Origin: Priestia megaterium
Lineage (GTDB): Bacteria; Bacillota; Bacilli; Bacillales; Bacillaceae_H
Reading direction: 5' to 3'
Assembly (NCBI GenBank): GCA_008180335.1
Contig: VTEF01000001.1
Location: forward strand, 498,636-562,635
Length of the DNA: 64,000 nt
Shown one piece after another: positions 8,758-17,677 of the stretch. Under the pieces are notes generated by a model. It saw only the letters and a program-made list of their open reading frames with translations. It did no database searches and had not been told where the DNA came from. Each line of letters starts with the position of its first letter. Position 1 is the stretch's first letter. The position numbers were made by a program, and so were the translations under genes.

Positions 8758-9081
8758 TTAAACATTCTTTCTTACATAAGGTGAACCTTCCATTTTTCAT
8801 TCTGCATTTCAGTGTATAAAATTGGACTGTTTCTGAAGTTTTTGAGCTTGAAATGATTTTTTGATAATGCGAAAAATACTGAAACTAAATGTTTATAACG
8901 TTCGTTAATATTAAAGTAAGGCTACATGTATTACAGTTGTTACATTTCGTTTACAAGCTTTGGAAAAAGGTTTAGTTATTCAGGAATTTGTAGTAAATAC
9001 TATAGTAGAGAGTATGTAATTTGTAAATAATTAAAGATTAATAGATAAAATCACTGAGTAGAATAGAAGGGTGTGACACAA
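8758..9081. other. AT-rich spacer with no gene recognised
   Basis: About 320 bases between the terminator and the next small gene. Only very short reading frames are present on either strand and I see no riboswitch or strong repeat. It probably holds the promoter for the 65-residue gene at 9082, but no clear -35/-10 pair stands out. Confidence 0.5.
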
Positions 9082-9279
9082 ATGGGAAATGTTAATGCAG
9101 ATGATGCTATGACAGTAGAAGAAATAAAAATTATTGATAAGTTAAAAATGGAAATGTTAAATGCGGTGTCACTTCAAGACCTACGTTTTTACAAACAGGA
9201 GATTCAGAGAATTAGAGAGCAAGCACAAAAGAGAGAAGGCTTTTTTCAAACATTACAAGTAGCAGCAGAAAAACTATGA
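9082..9279 (+). CDS. Small uncharacterised helical protein (65 aa)
   Basis: A 65-residue highly charged protein, predicted almost wholly helical (VEEIKIIDKLKMEM, FYKQEIQRIREQAQKREG). The start ATG 9082 is preferred over GTG 9073 because GAAGGGTG at 9067-9074 lies 7-8 bases before it. The stop codon is built into the left arm of its own terminator. I do not recognise the family; the Ser-Gln-x-x-x-Asp motif of Spo0E phosphatases is absent. It stands alone between the permease unit and the PucR-type regulator. Confidence 0.65.
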   Translation: MGNVNADDAMTVEEIKIIDKLKMEMLNAVSLQDLRFYKQEIQRIREQAQKREGFFQTLQVAAEKL

Positions 9280-9306
9280 TTGTATAATTGCAATCATAGT
9301 TTTTTC
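9271..9306 (+). terminator. Rho-independent terminator overlapping the 65-aa gene's end
   Basis: Stem AAACTATGATTG / CAATCATAGTTTT with an 8-base loop and following T run. The left arm contains the stop codon of the upstream gene. Confidence 0.85.
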
Positions 9307-9416
9307 TTTAAGAAATTTAAGAAGTGATGCTTTCTTGTTAAAAATATTTTATTTTTTCTGAATCTTTAATATAATGTAGGAAGATAAAGATTTATTTTAC
9401 TAAGGATGGTGGTTGC

Positions 9417-11045
9417 TTGAAATCATATTTAACCATTAGTGAGATTCTTACAAGAAAACATTTTGTACATTGTGAAGTAATTGCAGGTAAATCAGGGTTG
9501 ACAAACCGAGTAAAGTGGGTTCATGTCATGGAAGTAACTCGAATTAATGAATTACTTAAAGGGAATGAACTTATATTATCAACCGGAGTTGGATGGAGAG
9601 AAGACCAAGAATTGTGCTTATCCTTTTTAAAACAGTTAATTTCCTGCAAGGCTTCTGGACTATGTATTGAAATTGGCACGTATACCTCTAAGATTCCTCA
9701 AGCAGTAATAGACATTGCGAATCATTATGACTTTCCAATTATTTTATTTCACGAAGAAGTACCATTCGTAGAGATTACCCAAGATATTCACTCCTTGCTT
9801 ATTAACCAGCACTATCTAATGATTTCAGACTTAGAGCATTACTCTCAACAGCTGAATCAGCTGCTATTATCTGTCAATGATCCAAGAGAAATATTGCAAT
9901 ACTTGTATCAAGCAACAGGGTTACTCGTAGCACTTCGCTTACATAATGAACTAACGTTATTTGCACCAGAAATTGATTTATTAAATCAACAACTGTTGCT
10001 TCGCTATATTCAAAATAGTGAGGATGAAAAAACTAAATTTATGGCTCACTCTATTCAAGTACTAGGCGAGAATTATGCACAATTGTATGTTTTGTCTACT
10101 AATGAAGTATTGACAGAGCTTGAATTGTTAACAGTTGATCGAACAGCTACTGCTCTTGCTCAACATTTTTTAAGAGATTTATATGTTGAAGAGAAAAAAA
10201 GAGTGGATGAAACAGAGTGGATAACCAAATGGCTAAATGGAGAGTTATCAGCCATTCAAATTAGAGATTATTTGCAAGAGATAACATCAGATGCTCATAT
10301 ACGAGGAGGAGTTGTTGTCTGTTGTAAATGGAAACAAACATCAAAGTTTGATCAAACGTATTTAAAGCTGATATTGCGAAGTATCTTCGAGCAAGAAGGG
10401 TTTTACTTGCTTATATTAGAAAGAAAGCGTGAAGTAGTATTTATTGTGCTAAATAAGAGAACATGTACTACATGGAGAGAACGGTTAGATCAAAGCTTGA
10501 ATCGATGGATGAATCGGTGTGAGCTTGAAACAGTTCATAACCAATTAGAGATTCGCCTAGTTGGTGTCGGGTCCTATTATCAACGAATTGAATTAATGCA
10601 TAAAAGCTACGAAGCTGCCAAAGAGACCATAGCGATTCAAGAGATGTTACAAAAGCCGAATCGAATTCATTTTTATAATGACTTACACATGTATCGCATT
10701 ATTTCACTTGTTCATGAGCACCAAGATCTAAAAGAAGTGGTAGTTGAGTATTTGCAGCCTGTTATTGATTACGATGAAAAATTTAATGCCAAATTAATGG
10801 AGACTTTAAAAATTTACTTAGCTTGTAATGGTTCAAAGCAAGAAACTGCTAAGAGGTTATATGTTGTTAGACAAACACTCTACCATCGAATTGAAAAACT
10901 AGAAAAGCTATTAGGATCAGATTTTATGGAGCCAGAAAAACGAATGGCAATTGAATTTATGATTATGGCTTATGAATATTTATTTAAGATGAAAAAAGCA
11001 GAAGCAGTATCGGTTAATGGATACGCCGATGAAGCATCCATCTAA
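9417..11045 (+). CDS. PucR-family transcriptional regulator
   Basis: A 542-residue regulator. Residues about 7-125 form the PucR (purine catabolism regulator) sensing domain (TISEILTRKHFVHCEVIAG, ELILSTGVGWR, YDFPIILF). A middle domain follows, and the C-terminal ~60 residues are the PucR helix-turn-helix (TLKIYLACNGSKQETAKRL then TLYHRIEKLEKLLG). The start is TTG 9417, supported by AAGGATGGTGG ten bases upstream; no in-frame ATG fits. TATAAT at 9370-9375 may be its -10. It lies between the pyrimidine-opening genes and the beta-alanine genes, so it probably controls one or both in response to a pathway intermediate. That role is inferred from position and family. Confidence 0.9.
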   Translation: MKSYLTISEILTRKHFVHCEVIAGKSGLTNRVKWVHVMEVTRINELLKGNELILSTGVGWREDQELCLSFLKQLISCKASGLCIEIGTYTSKIPQAVIDIANHYDFPIILFHEEVPFVEITQDIHSLLINQHYLMISDLEHYSQQLNQLLLSVNDPREILQYLYQATGLLVALRLHNELTLFAPEIDLLNQQLLLRYIQNSEDEKTKFMAHSIQVLGENYAQLYVLSTNEVLTELELLTVDRTATALAQHFLRDLYVEEKKRVDETEWITKWLNGELSAIQIRDYLQEITSDAHIRGGVVVCCKWKQTSKFDQTYLKLILRSIFEQEGFYLLILERKREVVFIVLNKRTCTTWRERLDQSLNRWMNRCELETVHNQLEIRLVGVGSYYQRIELMHKSYEAAKETIAIQEMLQKPNRIHFYNDLHMYRIISLVHEHQDLKEVVVEYLQPVIDYDEKFNAKLMETLKIYLACNGSKQETAKRLYVVRQTLYHRIEKLEKLLGSDFMEPEKRMAIEFMIMAYEYLFKMKKAEAVSVNGYADEASI

Positions 11046-11214
11046 TAAAAATGTCTCTTTTATTGTACTAAAATAATAGGTTATTACATTGCGCATTATG
11101 TGAAAACATAAGAGGGAGTTTTTTCACATTGTGTCTAATGAAACAATTGCTAGAATCCTTAATAATAAAAATAGAATGGTATTTCTAGTTAAAACTTTTA
11201 AGGGGGCTAACAAG

Positions 11215-12684
11215 ATGTCGGTTGTTAATGAAGATACACAAGTATTGAAAAACTATGTTGGGGGCAAATGGGTAGAAGCACTTGGGAATGACTATGCAGA
11301 TGTTATTAACCCATCAACAGGTGAAACAATTGCAAAGGTCCCTCTCTCAACAAAAAAAGATGTAGCAAAAGCGGTTGAAAACGCACAGCAAGCATTTCAA
11401 AAATGGCGCAATGTTCCTGCTCCTAAAAGAGCAAGGCTGATGTTTGCTTTTCAGCATCTATTAGTTGAACAGCATGAAGAGTTAGCCCGACTTGTCGTAA
11501 AAGAAAATGGTAAAGCATTTAAGGAAGCGTATGGAGAGGTTCAGCGTGGTATTGAATGTGTAGAGTTTGCTGCAGGAGCTCCAACACTGTTAATGGGTGA
11601 ATCCTTAAGTAATATTGCCGAAGAAATTGATTCTGAAATGTTTCGCTATCCACTTGGAGTAGTAGGGGGGATTACACCGTTTAATTTTCCGATGATGGTG
11701 CCGCTTTGGATGTTTCCTCTTGCAATTGTATGTGGAAACACTTTTGTGCTAAAGCCATCTGAACGGACACCGCTACTAGCCGCACGAATTGCTGAATTAT
11801 TTACAGAAGCAGGAGCTCCGGCTGGGCTGTTAAATCTTGTTCATGGTGCACATAATGTAGTCAATGGACTAATTGAGCACGATCAAGTAAAAGCAATTTC
11901 ATTCGTTGGTTCTCAGCCAGTGGCAAAGTATGTATATGAGCAATCCGCTTCCAAAGGAAAACGTGTGCAAGCATTGTCAGGAGCGAAAAACCATCATATT
12001 GTGATGCCTGACTGTGATCTAGATAAAGCAGTTCAACATATTATTAGTTCAGCTTATGGCAGCGCAGGCCAGCGTTGTATGGCATGTAGTGCTGTGGTCG
12101 TTGTTGGGGATATAGCTGATGAATTTATTGCAAAGTTAAAGCAAAAAGCCGACGAGTTAATTATGGGCAGCGGCTTAGAGGATGAGGTCTTATTAACACC
12201 TGTTATTCGCAGAGAACATCGAGACAAAGTACTTCAATATATTGAGTTAGGAATGAAAGAAGGCGCTACCTTAATACGGGATGGAAGAAAGGAAATGGAT
12301 GAACATCCAGAAGGCAATTTTATAGGTGCTACAATCTTTGATCACGTAACACCGGATATGATTATTGCCAAAGAAGAGATTTTTGCTCCTGTTTTAAGTT
12401 TGTTACGAGCAGACAATTTAGATGAAGCACTTCAGTATATTGAAAAATCACGTTTTGGGAATGGGGCAACTCTTTATACAAAGGATGCAAAAGCTGTTCG
12501 ACAATTCCGTGAAGAAGCAGATGCAGGGATGTTAGGTATTAACGTAGGTGTACCGGCAACGATGGCGTTTTTTCCATTTTCAGGTTGGAAAGATTCTTTC
12601 TATGGGGACTTACATGTTAATGGAAAAGATGGATTAAATTTTTATACGCGTAAAAAGATGATTACATCACGCTTTGACTTTTAA
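11215..12684 (+). CDS. mmsA: CoA-acylating methylmalonate/malonate-semialdehyde dehydrogenase
   Basis: A 489-residue aldehyde dehydrogenase of the MmsA/IolA type, converting malonate semialdehyde to acetyl-CoA or methylmalonate semialdehyde to propionyl-CoA with NAD+. Catalytic C288 lies in SAGQRCMACSA. As usual for this subgroup, the ALDH general-base Glu is missing (LSGAKNHH replaces the ELGGK motif). Other motifs: TPFNFPMMVPLW and EEIFAPVL. An in-frame GTG at 11131 would add 28 residues, but AAGGGGG at 11200-11206 and the family length favour ATG 11215. It acts after the aminotransferase encoded next, completing beta-alanine degradation. Confidence 0.93.
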   Translation: MSVVNEDTQVLKNYVGGKWVEALGNDYADVINPSTGETIAKVPLSTKKDVAKAVENAQQAFQKWRNVPAPKRARLMFAFQHLLVEQHEELARLVVKENGKAFKEAYGEVQRGIECVEFAAGAPTLLMGESLSNIAEEIDSEMFRYPLGVVGGITPFNFPMMVPLWMFPLAIVCGNTFVLKPSERTPLLAARIAELFTEAGAPAGLLNLVHGAHNVVNGLIEHDQVKAISFVGSQPVAKYVYEQSASKGKRVQALSGAKNHHIVMPDCDLDKAVQHIISSAYGSAGQRCMACSAVVVVGDIADEFIAKLKQKADELIMGSGLEDEVLLTPVIRREHRDKVLQYIELGMKEGATLIRDGRKEMDEHPEGNFIGATIFDHVTPDMIIAKEEIFAPVLSLLRADNLDEALQYIEKSRFGNGATLYTKDAKAVRQFREEADAGMLGINVGVPATMAFFPFSGWKDSFYGDLHVNGKDGLNFYTRKKMITSRFDF

Positions 12685-12700
12685 CATATACATTTCATGT

Positions 12701-12727
12701 GACTTCGGCTTTATGTCGAAGTCTTTT
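12701..12727 (+). terminator. Terminator-like hairpin between mmsA and the aminotransferase gene
   Basis: GACTTCG pairs with CGAAGTC around a 9-base loop, followed by TTTT. The stem is short, so read-through into the aminotransferase gene is likely. Confidence 0.65.
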
Positions 12728-12767
12728 CATACATGAAAAAGTCATACAGAGATAGGGAGTGATTAGA

Positions 12768-14126
12768 ATGATACAGGCAAGCCAAAGTGAAAAAGATTTA
12801 AGGATAAAAGATGAACAATATGTATGGCATGGCATGAAACCTTACGGACCTGATTCAACAATGGTTGTAACTAAAGCACAAGGAGCCTGGGTAACGGATG
12901 AAAAAGGAAAGCGGTTTTTAGACGCGATGGCAGGTCTTTGGTGTGTAAACGTTGGTTATGGAAGAGAAGAACTAGCCAAAGCTGCATATGAGCAATTAAA
13001 AGAACTAGCTTATTTTCCACTTACTCAAAGTCATGTACCAGCAATTAAATTAGCTGAAAAACTTAATGAAATGCTGGGTGGAGATTATGTTATTTTCTTT
13101 TCTAACAGTGGTTCAGAAGCAAATGAAACAGCCTTTAAAATTGTTAGACAGTATCATCAGCAAAAAGGTGAACATTCACGCTATAAAATGATTTCCCGTT
13201 ATCGCGGCTATCACGGAAATTCCATGGGAGCTCTATCTGCTACAGGCCAGGCTCAACGGAAATACAAGTATGAACCTCTTGCACCTGGATTTATACATGT
13301 GGCACCGCCAGATACTTATAGAGGAAAAGACGATCTGAAGGCTCCAGCTGATCAGCTTCATTCTGTCAAAGATATTGATAATGTGATGACGTGGGAACTG
13401 AGTGAAACGATTGCAGGGGTTATTATGGAGCCGGTTATTACAGGAGGAGGAATTTTACTTCCTCCAGAAAACTATATGAAAGGTGTAAAAGACATATGTG
13501 AAAAACACGGCGCTTTATTAATTGTAGATGAAGTTATCTGTGGGTTTGGCCGGACAGGAGAGCCTTTTGGGTTTATGAATTACGGTGTCAAACCAGATAT
13601 TATTACAATGGCTAAAGGAATTACCAGTGCGTATCTTCCTTTATCTGCAACGGCTGTAAAGCGTGAAATATATGAAGCATTTAAAGGGAGTGATCAATAC
13701 GAGTATTTTCGTCATGTCAATACGTTTGGCGGAAACCCTGCAGCATGCGCGTTAGCAATAAAGAATCTTGAAATTATGGAAGGTGAGAAATTGTATGAAC
13801 GCTCTAAAACATTAGGTGCTTATTTATTAAGTGAATTAAAGCGCTTAATCGATACTCACCCTTATGTAGGAGACATTCGTGGTAAAGGTTTATTACTAGG
13901 GATTGAACTTGTTTCCAATAAAGATACGAAAGAACCGTTAGACGTCACTCTAGTGAATGATGTGATTACTCAGTGTAAGAAAAAAGGAGTAATGATTGGG
14001 AAAAATGGAGCGACTGTTGCTGGATATAATAATGTATTAACAATTTCACCGCCTCTTAGTATTGAAAAAGAAGATATTGAGCTGTTAATCGCCACCCTAA
14101 CATACGCACTTGAAACGATTAAGTAG
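12768..14126 (+). CDS. Class III omega-amino acid:pyruvate aminotransferase (beta-alanine transaminase type)
   Basis: A 452-residue PLP enzyme of the class III fold. PLP-binding residues are visible: SNSGSEANETA phosphate loop, D254 in LIVDEVICGFGRTG and Schiff-base lysine K283 in MAKGITSAYLPLSA. The context (mmsA upstream, pyrimidine degradation before that) argues for beta-alanine or 3-aminoisobutyrate plus pyruvate giving the semialdehyde plus alanine. ATG 12768 was preferred over GTG 12759 because AGGGAG lies 8 bases before it. Exact amine and keto acid partners in this family vary and cannot be read from sequence. Confidence 0.9.
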   Translation: MIQASQSEKDLRIKDEQYVWHGMKPYGPDSTMVVTKAQGAWVTDEKGKRFLDAMAGLWCVNVGYGREELAKAAYEQLKELAYFPLTQSHVPAIKLAEKLNEMLGGDYVIFFSNSGSEANETAFKIVRQYHQQKGEHSRYKMISRYRGYHGNSMGALSATGQAQRKYKYEPLAPGFIHVAPPDTYRGKDDLKAPADQLHSVKDIDNVMTWELSETIAGVIMEPVITGGGILLPPENYMKGVKDICEKHGALLIVDEVICGFGRTGEPFGFMNYGVKPDIITMAKGITSAYLPLSATAVKREIYEAFKGSDQYEYFRHVNTFGGNPAACALAIKNLEIMEGEKLYERSKTLGAYLLSELKRLIDTHPYVGDIRGKGLLLGIELVSNKDTKEPLDVTLVNDVITQCKKKGVMIGKNGATVAGYNNVLTISPPLSIEKEDIELLIATLTYALETIK

Positions 14127-14135
14127 CTTGGTTAC

Positions 14136-14172
14136 CCAAAAAGCCTGTATAATGGATATACAGGCTTTTTGG
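14136..14172 (+). terminator. Rho-independent terminator after the aminotransferase gene
   Basis: CCAAAAAGCCTGTAT pairs with ATACAGGCTTTTTGG; the stem includes its own T run. It ends only 27 bases before the rnz start, so rnz should have its own promoter or rely on read-through. Confidence 0.85.
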
Positions 14173-14198
14173 TTCGGAGTAAGGAGGAAACATACACG

Positions 14199-15116
14199 AT
14201 GGAGTTATTATTTTTAGGGACAGGAGCAGGCGTTCCTGCAAAGCAACGAAATGTATCATCAATTGCTTTGCAGCTTCTGCAAGAAAGAAGTGCTATATGG
14301 TTATTTGATTGCGGAGAAGCAACACAGCACCAAATCTTGCATACGTCTATTCGACCGCGTAGAATTGAAAAGATTTTTATTACTCATTTACATGGGGATC
14401 ATATTTATGGATTGCCAGGTTTGCTAGGAAGTCGGTCATTTCAAGGAGGAGAAAATTTATTAACTGTTTATGGACCACCAGGTATCAAGCAATTTATTGA
14501 CGTCACCTTATCTGTAAGTCAGACTCATCTTCAATACCCCCTAGAAGTTGTTGAAGTGCAAGAAGGTATTGTGTTTGAGGACGATACATTTCAAGTAACT
14601 TGCGGATTGTTAGAACATGGTATTCCCTCATATGGATATCGAATTATAGAAAAAGATTTACCTGGCGCTTTACAAGTAGAACGTCTAAAAGAAAATGGAA
14701 TAAAACCAGGTCCTCATTATAAGCTCTTAAAAGAGGGGCAAACAGTGCAATTGAATGATGGACGAATTATTAATGGAAAAGAATTTATAGATGAACCTAA
14801 AAAAGGAAAAGTCATTACTATATTAGGTGATACGCGTGTGTGCCCTAACAGTATACGACTTGCAAATGAAGCCGATATTCTTGTGCATGAAGCAACATTT
14901 GCAAAAGGGGATGAGCAATTGGCTTACAATTATTATCACTCTACGGCAAAGCAAGCAGCAGAAATAGCAAAAGAAGCAAACGTGAAAAAACTAATTCTTA
15001 CCCACATTAGCGCACGCTATCAAGGTGAATTTGTCAATGAATTAGTAAAGGGTGCTGCTTCCACGTTCCCTAATACTGATCTTGCATCTGATCTAAGGCT
15101 TTTTCATATAAAATAA
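14199..15116 (+). CDS. rnz: Ribonuclease Z (tRNA 3'-end processing)
   Basis: A 305-residue metallo-beta-lactamase-fold endonuclease that removes 3' trailers from CCA-less tRNA precursors. The zinc motif [14 protein letters not shown] gives H63, H65, D67, H68. Later ligands lie in [21 protein letters not shown] and [10 protein letters not shown]. Length is normal for bacterial RNase Z. The start ATG 14199 follows AAGGAGGA at 14181-14188; an in-frame TTG at 14169 lies within the terminator hairpin and was rejected. The zwf/gnd genes found next to rnz in B. subtilis are absent here. Confidence 0.95.
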   Translation: MELLFLGTGAGVPAKQRNVSSIALQLLQERSAIWLFDCGEATQHQILHTSIRPRRIEKIFITHLHGDHIYGLPGLLGSRSFQGGENLLTVYGPPGIKQFIDVTLSVSQTHLQYPLEVVEVQEGIVFEDDTFQVTCGLLEHGIPSYGYRIIEKDLPGALQVERLKENGIKPGPHYKLLKEGQTVQLNDGRIINGKEFIDEPKKGKVITILGDTRVCPNSIRLANEADILVHEATFAKGDEQLAYNYYHSTAKQAAEIAKEANVKKLILTHISARYQGEFVNELVKGAASTFPNTDLASDLRLFHIK

Positions 15117-15432
15117 TATGATAAAGGCTGAAAGCAGATAATGAAAAAGATGAGGCGATACATCATCTTAATGTTTGCTACCCACGTCCACATTGAGCAG
15201 GAAGAGGTATTAAGTAGCATACTTTATTCAGTTGCAAAGGTGCGTGACCAACAAGGATTACCTAGCGCTTGTTACAAGTAACAGGATTGGCTAAGTGAAT
15301 GACAAGGCATGTACGTATACATATTTATGCGCTAGAAACATGCCCATTCAATTTTCAAGTACAGTTTCTGTGATCTTTTGCATTTTAAAAACCTTCATCT
15401 GTGAGGGAAATAAACGTGAATAAGTGAAGGGG
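15117..15432. other. Intergenic stretch with one doubtful 46-aa reading frame (15141-15281, +)
   Basis: About 315 bases between rnz and a terminator. The only reading frame of note runs from ATG 15141 to TAA 15281 (46 residues, starting MKKMRRYIILMFATHVHIEQ). It has only a weak AAAGCAG site upstream and no family I recognise, so it is not called as a gene. I see no known RNA motif. Confidence 0.4.
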
Positions 15433-15466
15433 AAAAAAGATCATGGAACATTCCATGATCTTTTTT
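15433..15466. terminator. Bidirectional terminator between rnz region and proI
   Basis: AAAAAAGATCATGGAA pairs perfectly with TTCCATGATCTTTTTT around a 2-base centre. T runs on both strands fit termination from either side, including proI on the minus strand. Confidence 0.88.
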
Positions 15467-15523
15467 CTGGCAGTGAAGCGCAATCGAATTTTACAGTAAT
15501 TTTCATGTGCTTAATAAATGCAG

Positions 15524-16378
15524 TTAATTAGGTGTTTGGTTACTCATAATTTTTTCGTCAATTGCCTCTCCAAGTTCCTTTGATCGGTTCGTTGCCCTGT
15601 CAATACATTGGATAAGTGCTTCTTGAAATTCATACTTCATGAGTTGTTCAAGTCCAGCTTCTGTTGTGCCGCCTGGACTTGTTACTTCTTTTCGAAGAAT
15701 GGAAGGGCTTTTGGAAGAATTACGTAACATCTGGGCAGATCCAATTAAAGTCTGTACAATAAGTTCATTTGCGACAGCTGCTGCTAATCCTTGTTTAGTA
15801 GCAGCTTTCTCCATTGCCTCTACAAGATAATACACATAAGCAGGACCGCTTCCAGATAATCCAGTGACGGCATGTAAATGTTCTTCAGGCACGATGTTTA
15901 CGATACCGATTGTTTCAAATAACTCTTTACTAAGTTCCAGCTGCTCGCTCGTTGCATACTCTCCTTTAGAAATGGCAGTAGCAGATAAGCTAATTGAAGC
16001 AGATGTATTTGGCATTGCTCGCACGACTGGTATGTCTTGTTGGAAAAGAGAAACAATGCTTGTGGTAGAAACTCCTGCTAAAACAGATATAACAAGATGA
16101 CGAGGCTGAACATACATTTTAATTTCTTCAATGCTCTCAGCAACGTCTTTTGGTTTAATGGCTAAAATAAGTACGTCACTTTTTTCTACAAGCAAAGATA
16201 GATTACGTGTAATGTTTATGCCATATTGTGTACGCAAGTTATGAAGTCGCTCGTTGTTGCTGTGATTGGTCACTGTAATTTGAGTTGGCTGCAGTTGTTT
16301 AGTAGACAAAAGTCCAGAGATCATTGCTTCTGCCATTGAGCCGGCGCCAATAAAAGCGATATTTAATGATTGCTCCAT
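15524..16378 (-). CDS. proI: Pyrroline-5-carboxylate reductase
   Basis: A 284-residue NAD(P)H-dependent enzyme for the last step of proline synthesis. The Rossmann motif IAFIGAGSMAEAMISGLL is at the N-terminus; the C-terminal signature SPGGTTEAGLEQL and GLSGSGPAYVY are present. A longer frame starts at 16405, but that ATG lies ahead of the AGGAGG site, which instead serves ATG 16378 (spacing about 12, a little long). B. subtilis proI (yqjO) occupies the same place before yqjP. It is the only minus-strand gene in this part, flanked by terminators. Confidence 0.93.
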   Translation of the reverse strand: MEQSLNIAFIGAGSMAEAMISGLLSTKQLQPTQITVTNHSNNERLHNLRTQYGINITRNLSLLVEKSDVLILAIKPKDVAESIEEIKMYVQPRHLVISVLAGVSTTSIVSLFQQDIPVVRAMPNTSASISLSATAISKGEYATSEQLELSKELFETIGIVNIVPEEHLHAVTGLSGSGPAYVYYLVEAMEKAATKQGLAAAVANELIVQTLIGSAQMLRNSSKSPSILRKEVTSPGGTTEAGLEQLMKYEFQEALIQCIDRATNRSKELGEAIDEKIMSNQTPN

Positions 16379-16659
16379 AAATAAGTGAGGCCTCCTGTCA
16401 ATCATATTACTTTATACTACGCAATAAAAACAGATACTGAACAATCAATTCAGTATCTGTACAATCCTATCAGTTTTATCAATTTAAAAATTGTATACTT
16501 ATCAAAATGAATGTATAAAACATCAGTATATTGTTGTCATTATGCACTGTAAACAGGTGAACTGTCAATAAAATTTACAGAAAACAAAGAGAATTATATG
16601 AATGACGATTCAAATCGTGTAAACTGAAAGAAAACGGATTTTATTAAAGGGGTATGAAC

Positions 16660-17613
16660 ATGAAGGAACAATTGTATAAGCTGGTATTGCCAACACCTTT
16701 TGCCGTTGGTGACGTAAATGTTTATATTGTAAAAGGACAATCGGTTACATTAATAGATGCAGGAGTAAAAACAAAAGAAGGATGGGAAGCTTTTATAAGA
16801 CAATTAGCTCAACTTGGGTTAAGCATAACGGATATCGATCAAGTGGTTCTTACTCATCATCATCCTGATCATGTTGGTTTACTAGATTTTTTTGATCACA
16901 ACGTTCGAGTCATTGGTCACGAAAAAAATGAACCATGGATTTCACAAGATCCATCTTTCTTCACCTGGTATGACCAGTTTTTTGAAAAACTTTTTGAAAG
17001 AGCTGGAGTTGATAAATCATTCCAATTTTATTTGAGAAAGTTGCGAGCGTCTCTGAAATACTCTTGTAAAAGGTCACTCACTTCTTCTGTAAAAGAAGGG
17101 GATAAGATTGATGGATTAACAGATTGGCGTGTACTTGAAGTACCAGGCCATGCTCAAAGTCATATTGCTCTTTATCATGAAAACAATGAATTGTTAATTG
17201 GCGGAGATTTATTGCTTCATCATATTTCTTCTAACCCATTAATTGAGCCGCCGATTAATCAAAATGAACCGCGAGCTAAATCCTTGTTGCAGTATAACAA
17301 CTCATTAAAAAGATTATTAGAACTTCCTATTTCATGTGTATATGCCGGTCACGGACAAGAAGTGACCAACGTTCATGAACTTGTAGAAGAAAGGTTGACG
17401 AAACAAAGAGATCGAGCCATGAAGATTTTACAATTATTAAAGCATCAGCCTCTCACTGCCTTTGATATTTGCAAAGAGCTGTTTCCGGCAGTATATGAAA
17501 AAGAGCTTGGTTTAACGATGTCTGAAACAATCGGGCAGTTAGACTTTTTAGAAGAGAGAGGTGAAATTGATATTGAAGAAGGTAACCATTTAGTTTATTC
17601 TGCACGTGCTTAA
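16660..17613 (+). CDS. yqjP: Metallo-beta-lactamase-fold hydrolase YqjP
   Basis: A 317-residue MBL-fold protein with zinc motif VLTHHHPDHVGLLDFF (H66, H68, D70, H71), later ligand stretch VPGHAQSHIALYH and YAGHGQEV. The C-terminal ~70 residues look like the winged-helix domain common in LACTB2-like proteins. ATG 16660 is preferred to ATG 16654, which sits too close to AAAGGGG. Substrate is unknown. yqjQ follows 64 bases on, as in B. subtilis. Confidence 0.9.
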   Translation: MKEQLYKLVLPTPFAVGDVNVYIVKGQSVTLIDAGVKTKEGWEAFIRQLAQLGLSITDIDQVVLTHHHPDHVGLLDFFDHNVRVIGHEKNEPWISQDPSFFTWYDQFFEKLFERAGVDKSFQFYLRKLRASLKYSCKRSLTSSVKEGDKIDGLTDWRVLEVPGHAQSHIALYHENNELLIGGDLLLHHISSNPLIEPPINQNEPRAKSLLQYNNSLKRLLELPISCVYAGHGQEVTNVHELVEERLTKQRDRAMKILQLLKHQPLTAFDICKELFPAVYEKELGLTMSETIGQLDFLEERGEIDIEEGNHLVYSARA

Positions 17614-17677
17614 TCTAGCATGTAAACATCTAAATATGATACGCTTAGTTATCAACGACAGATGAAGAGGAGCTACT

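Noticed and set aside
9082-9279. Spo0E-like phosphatase
   Set aside because: Length and helicity fit, but the signature Ser-Gln-x-x-x-Asp motif is missing.
11131-11214. In-frame GTG adding 28 residues to MmsA
   Set aside because: The extra residues match nothing in the family, and AAGGGGG at 11200-11206 serves ATG 11215.
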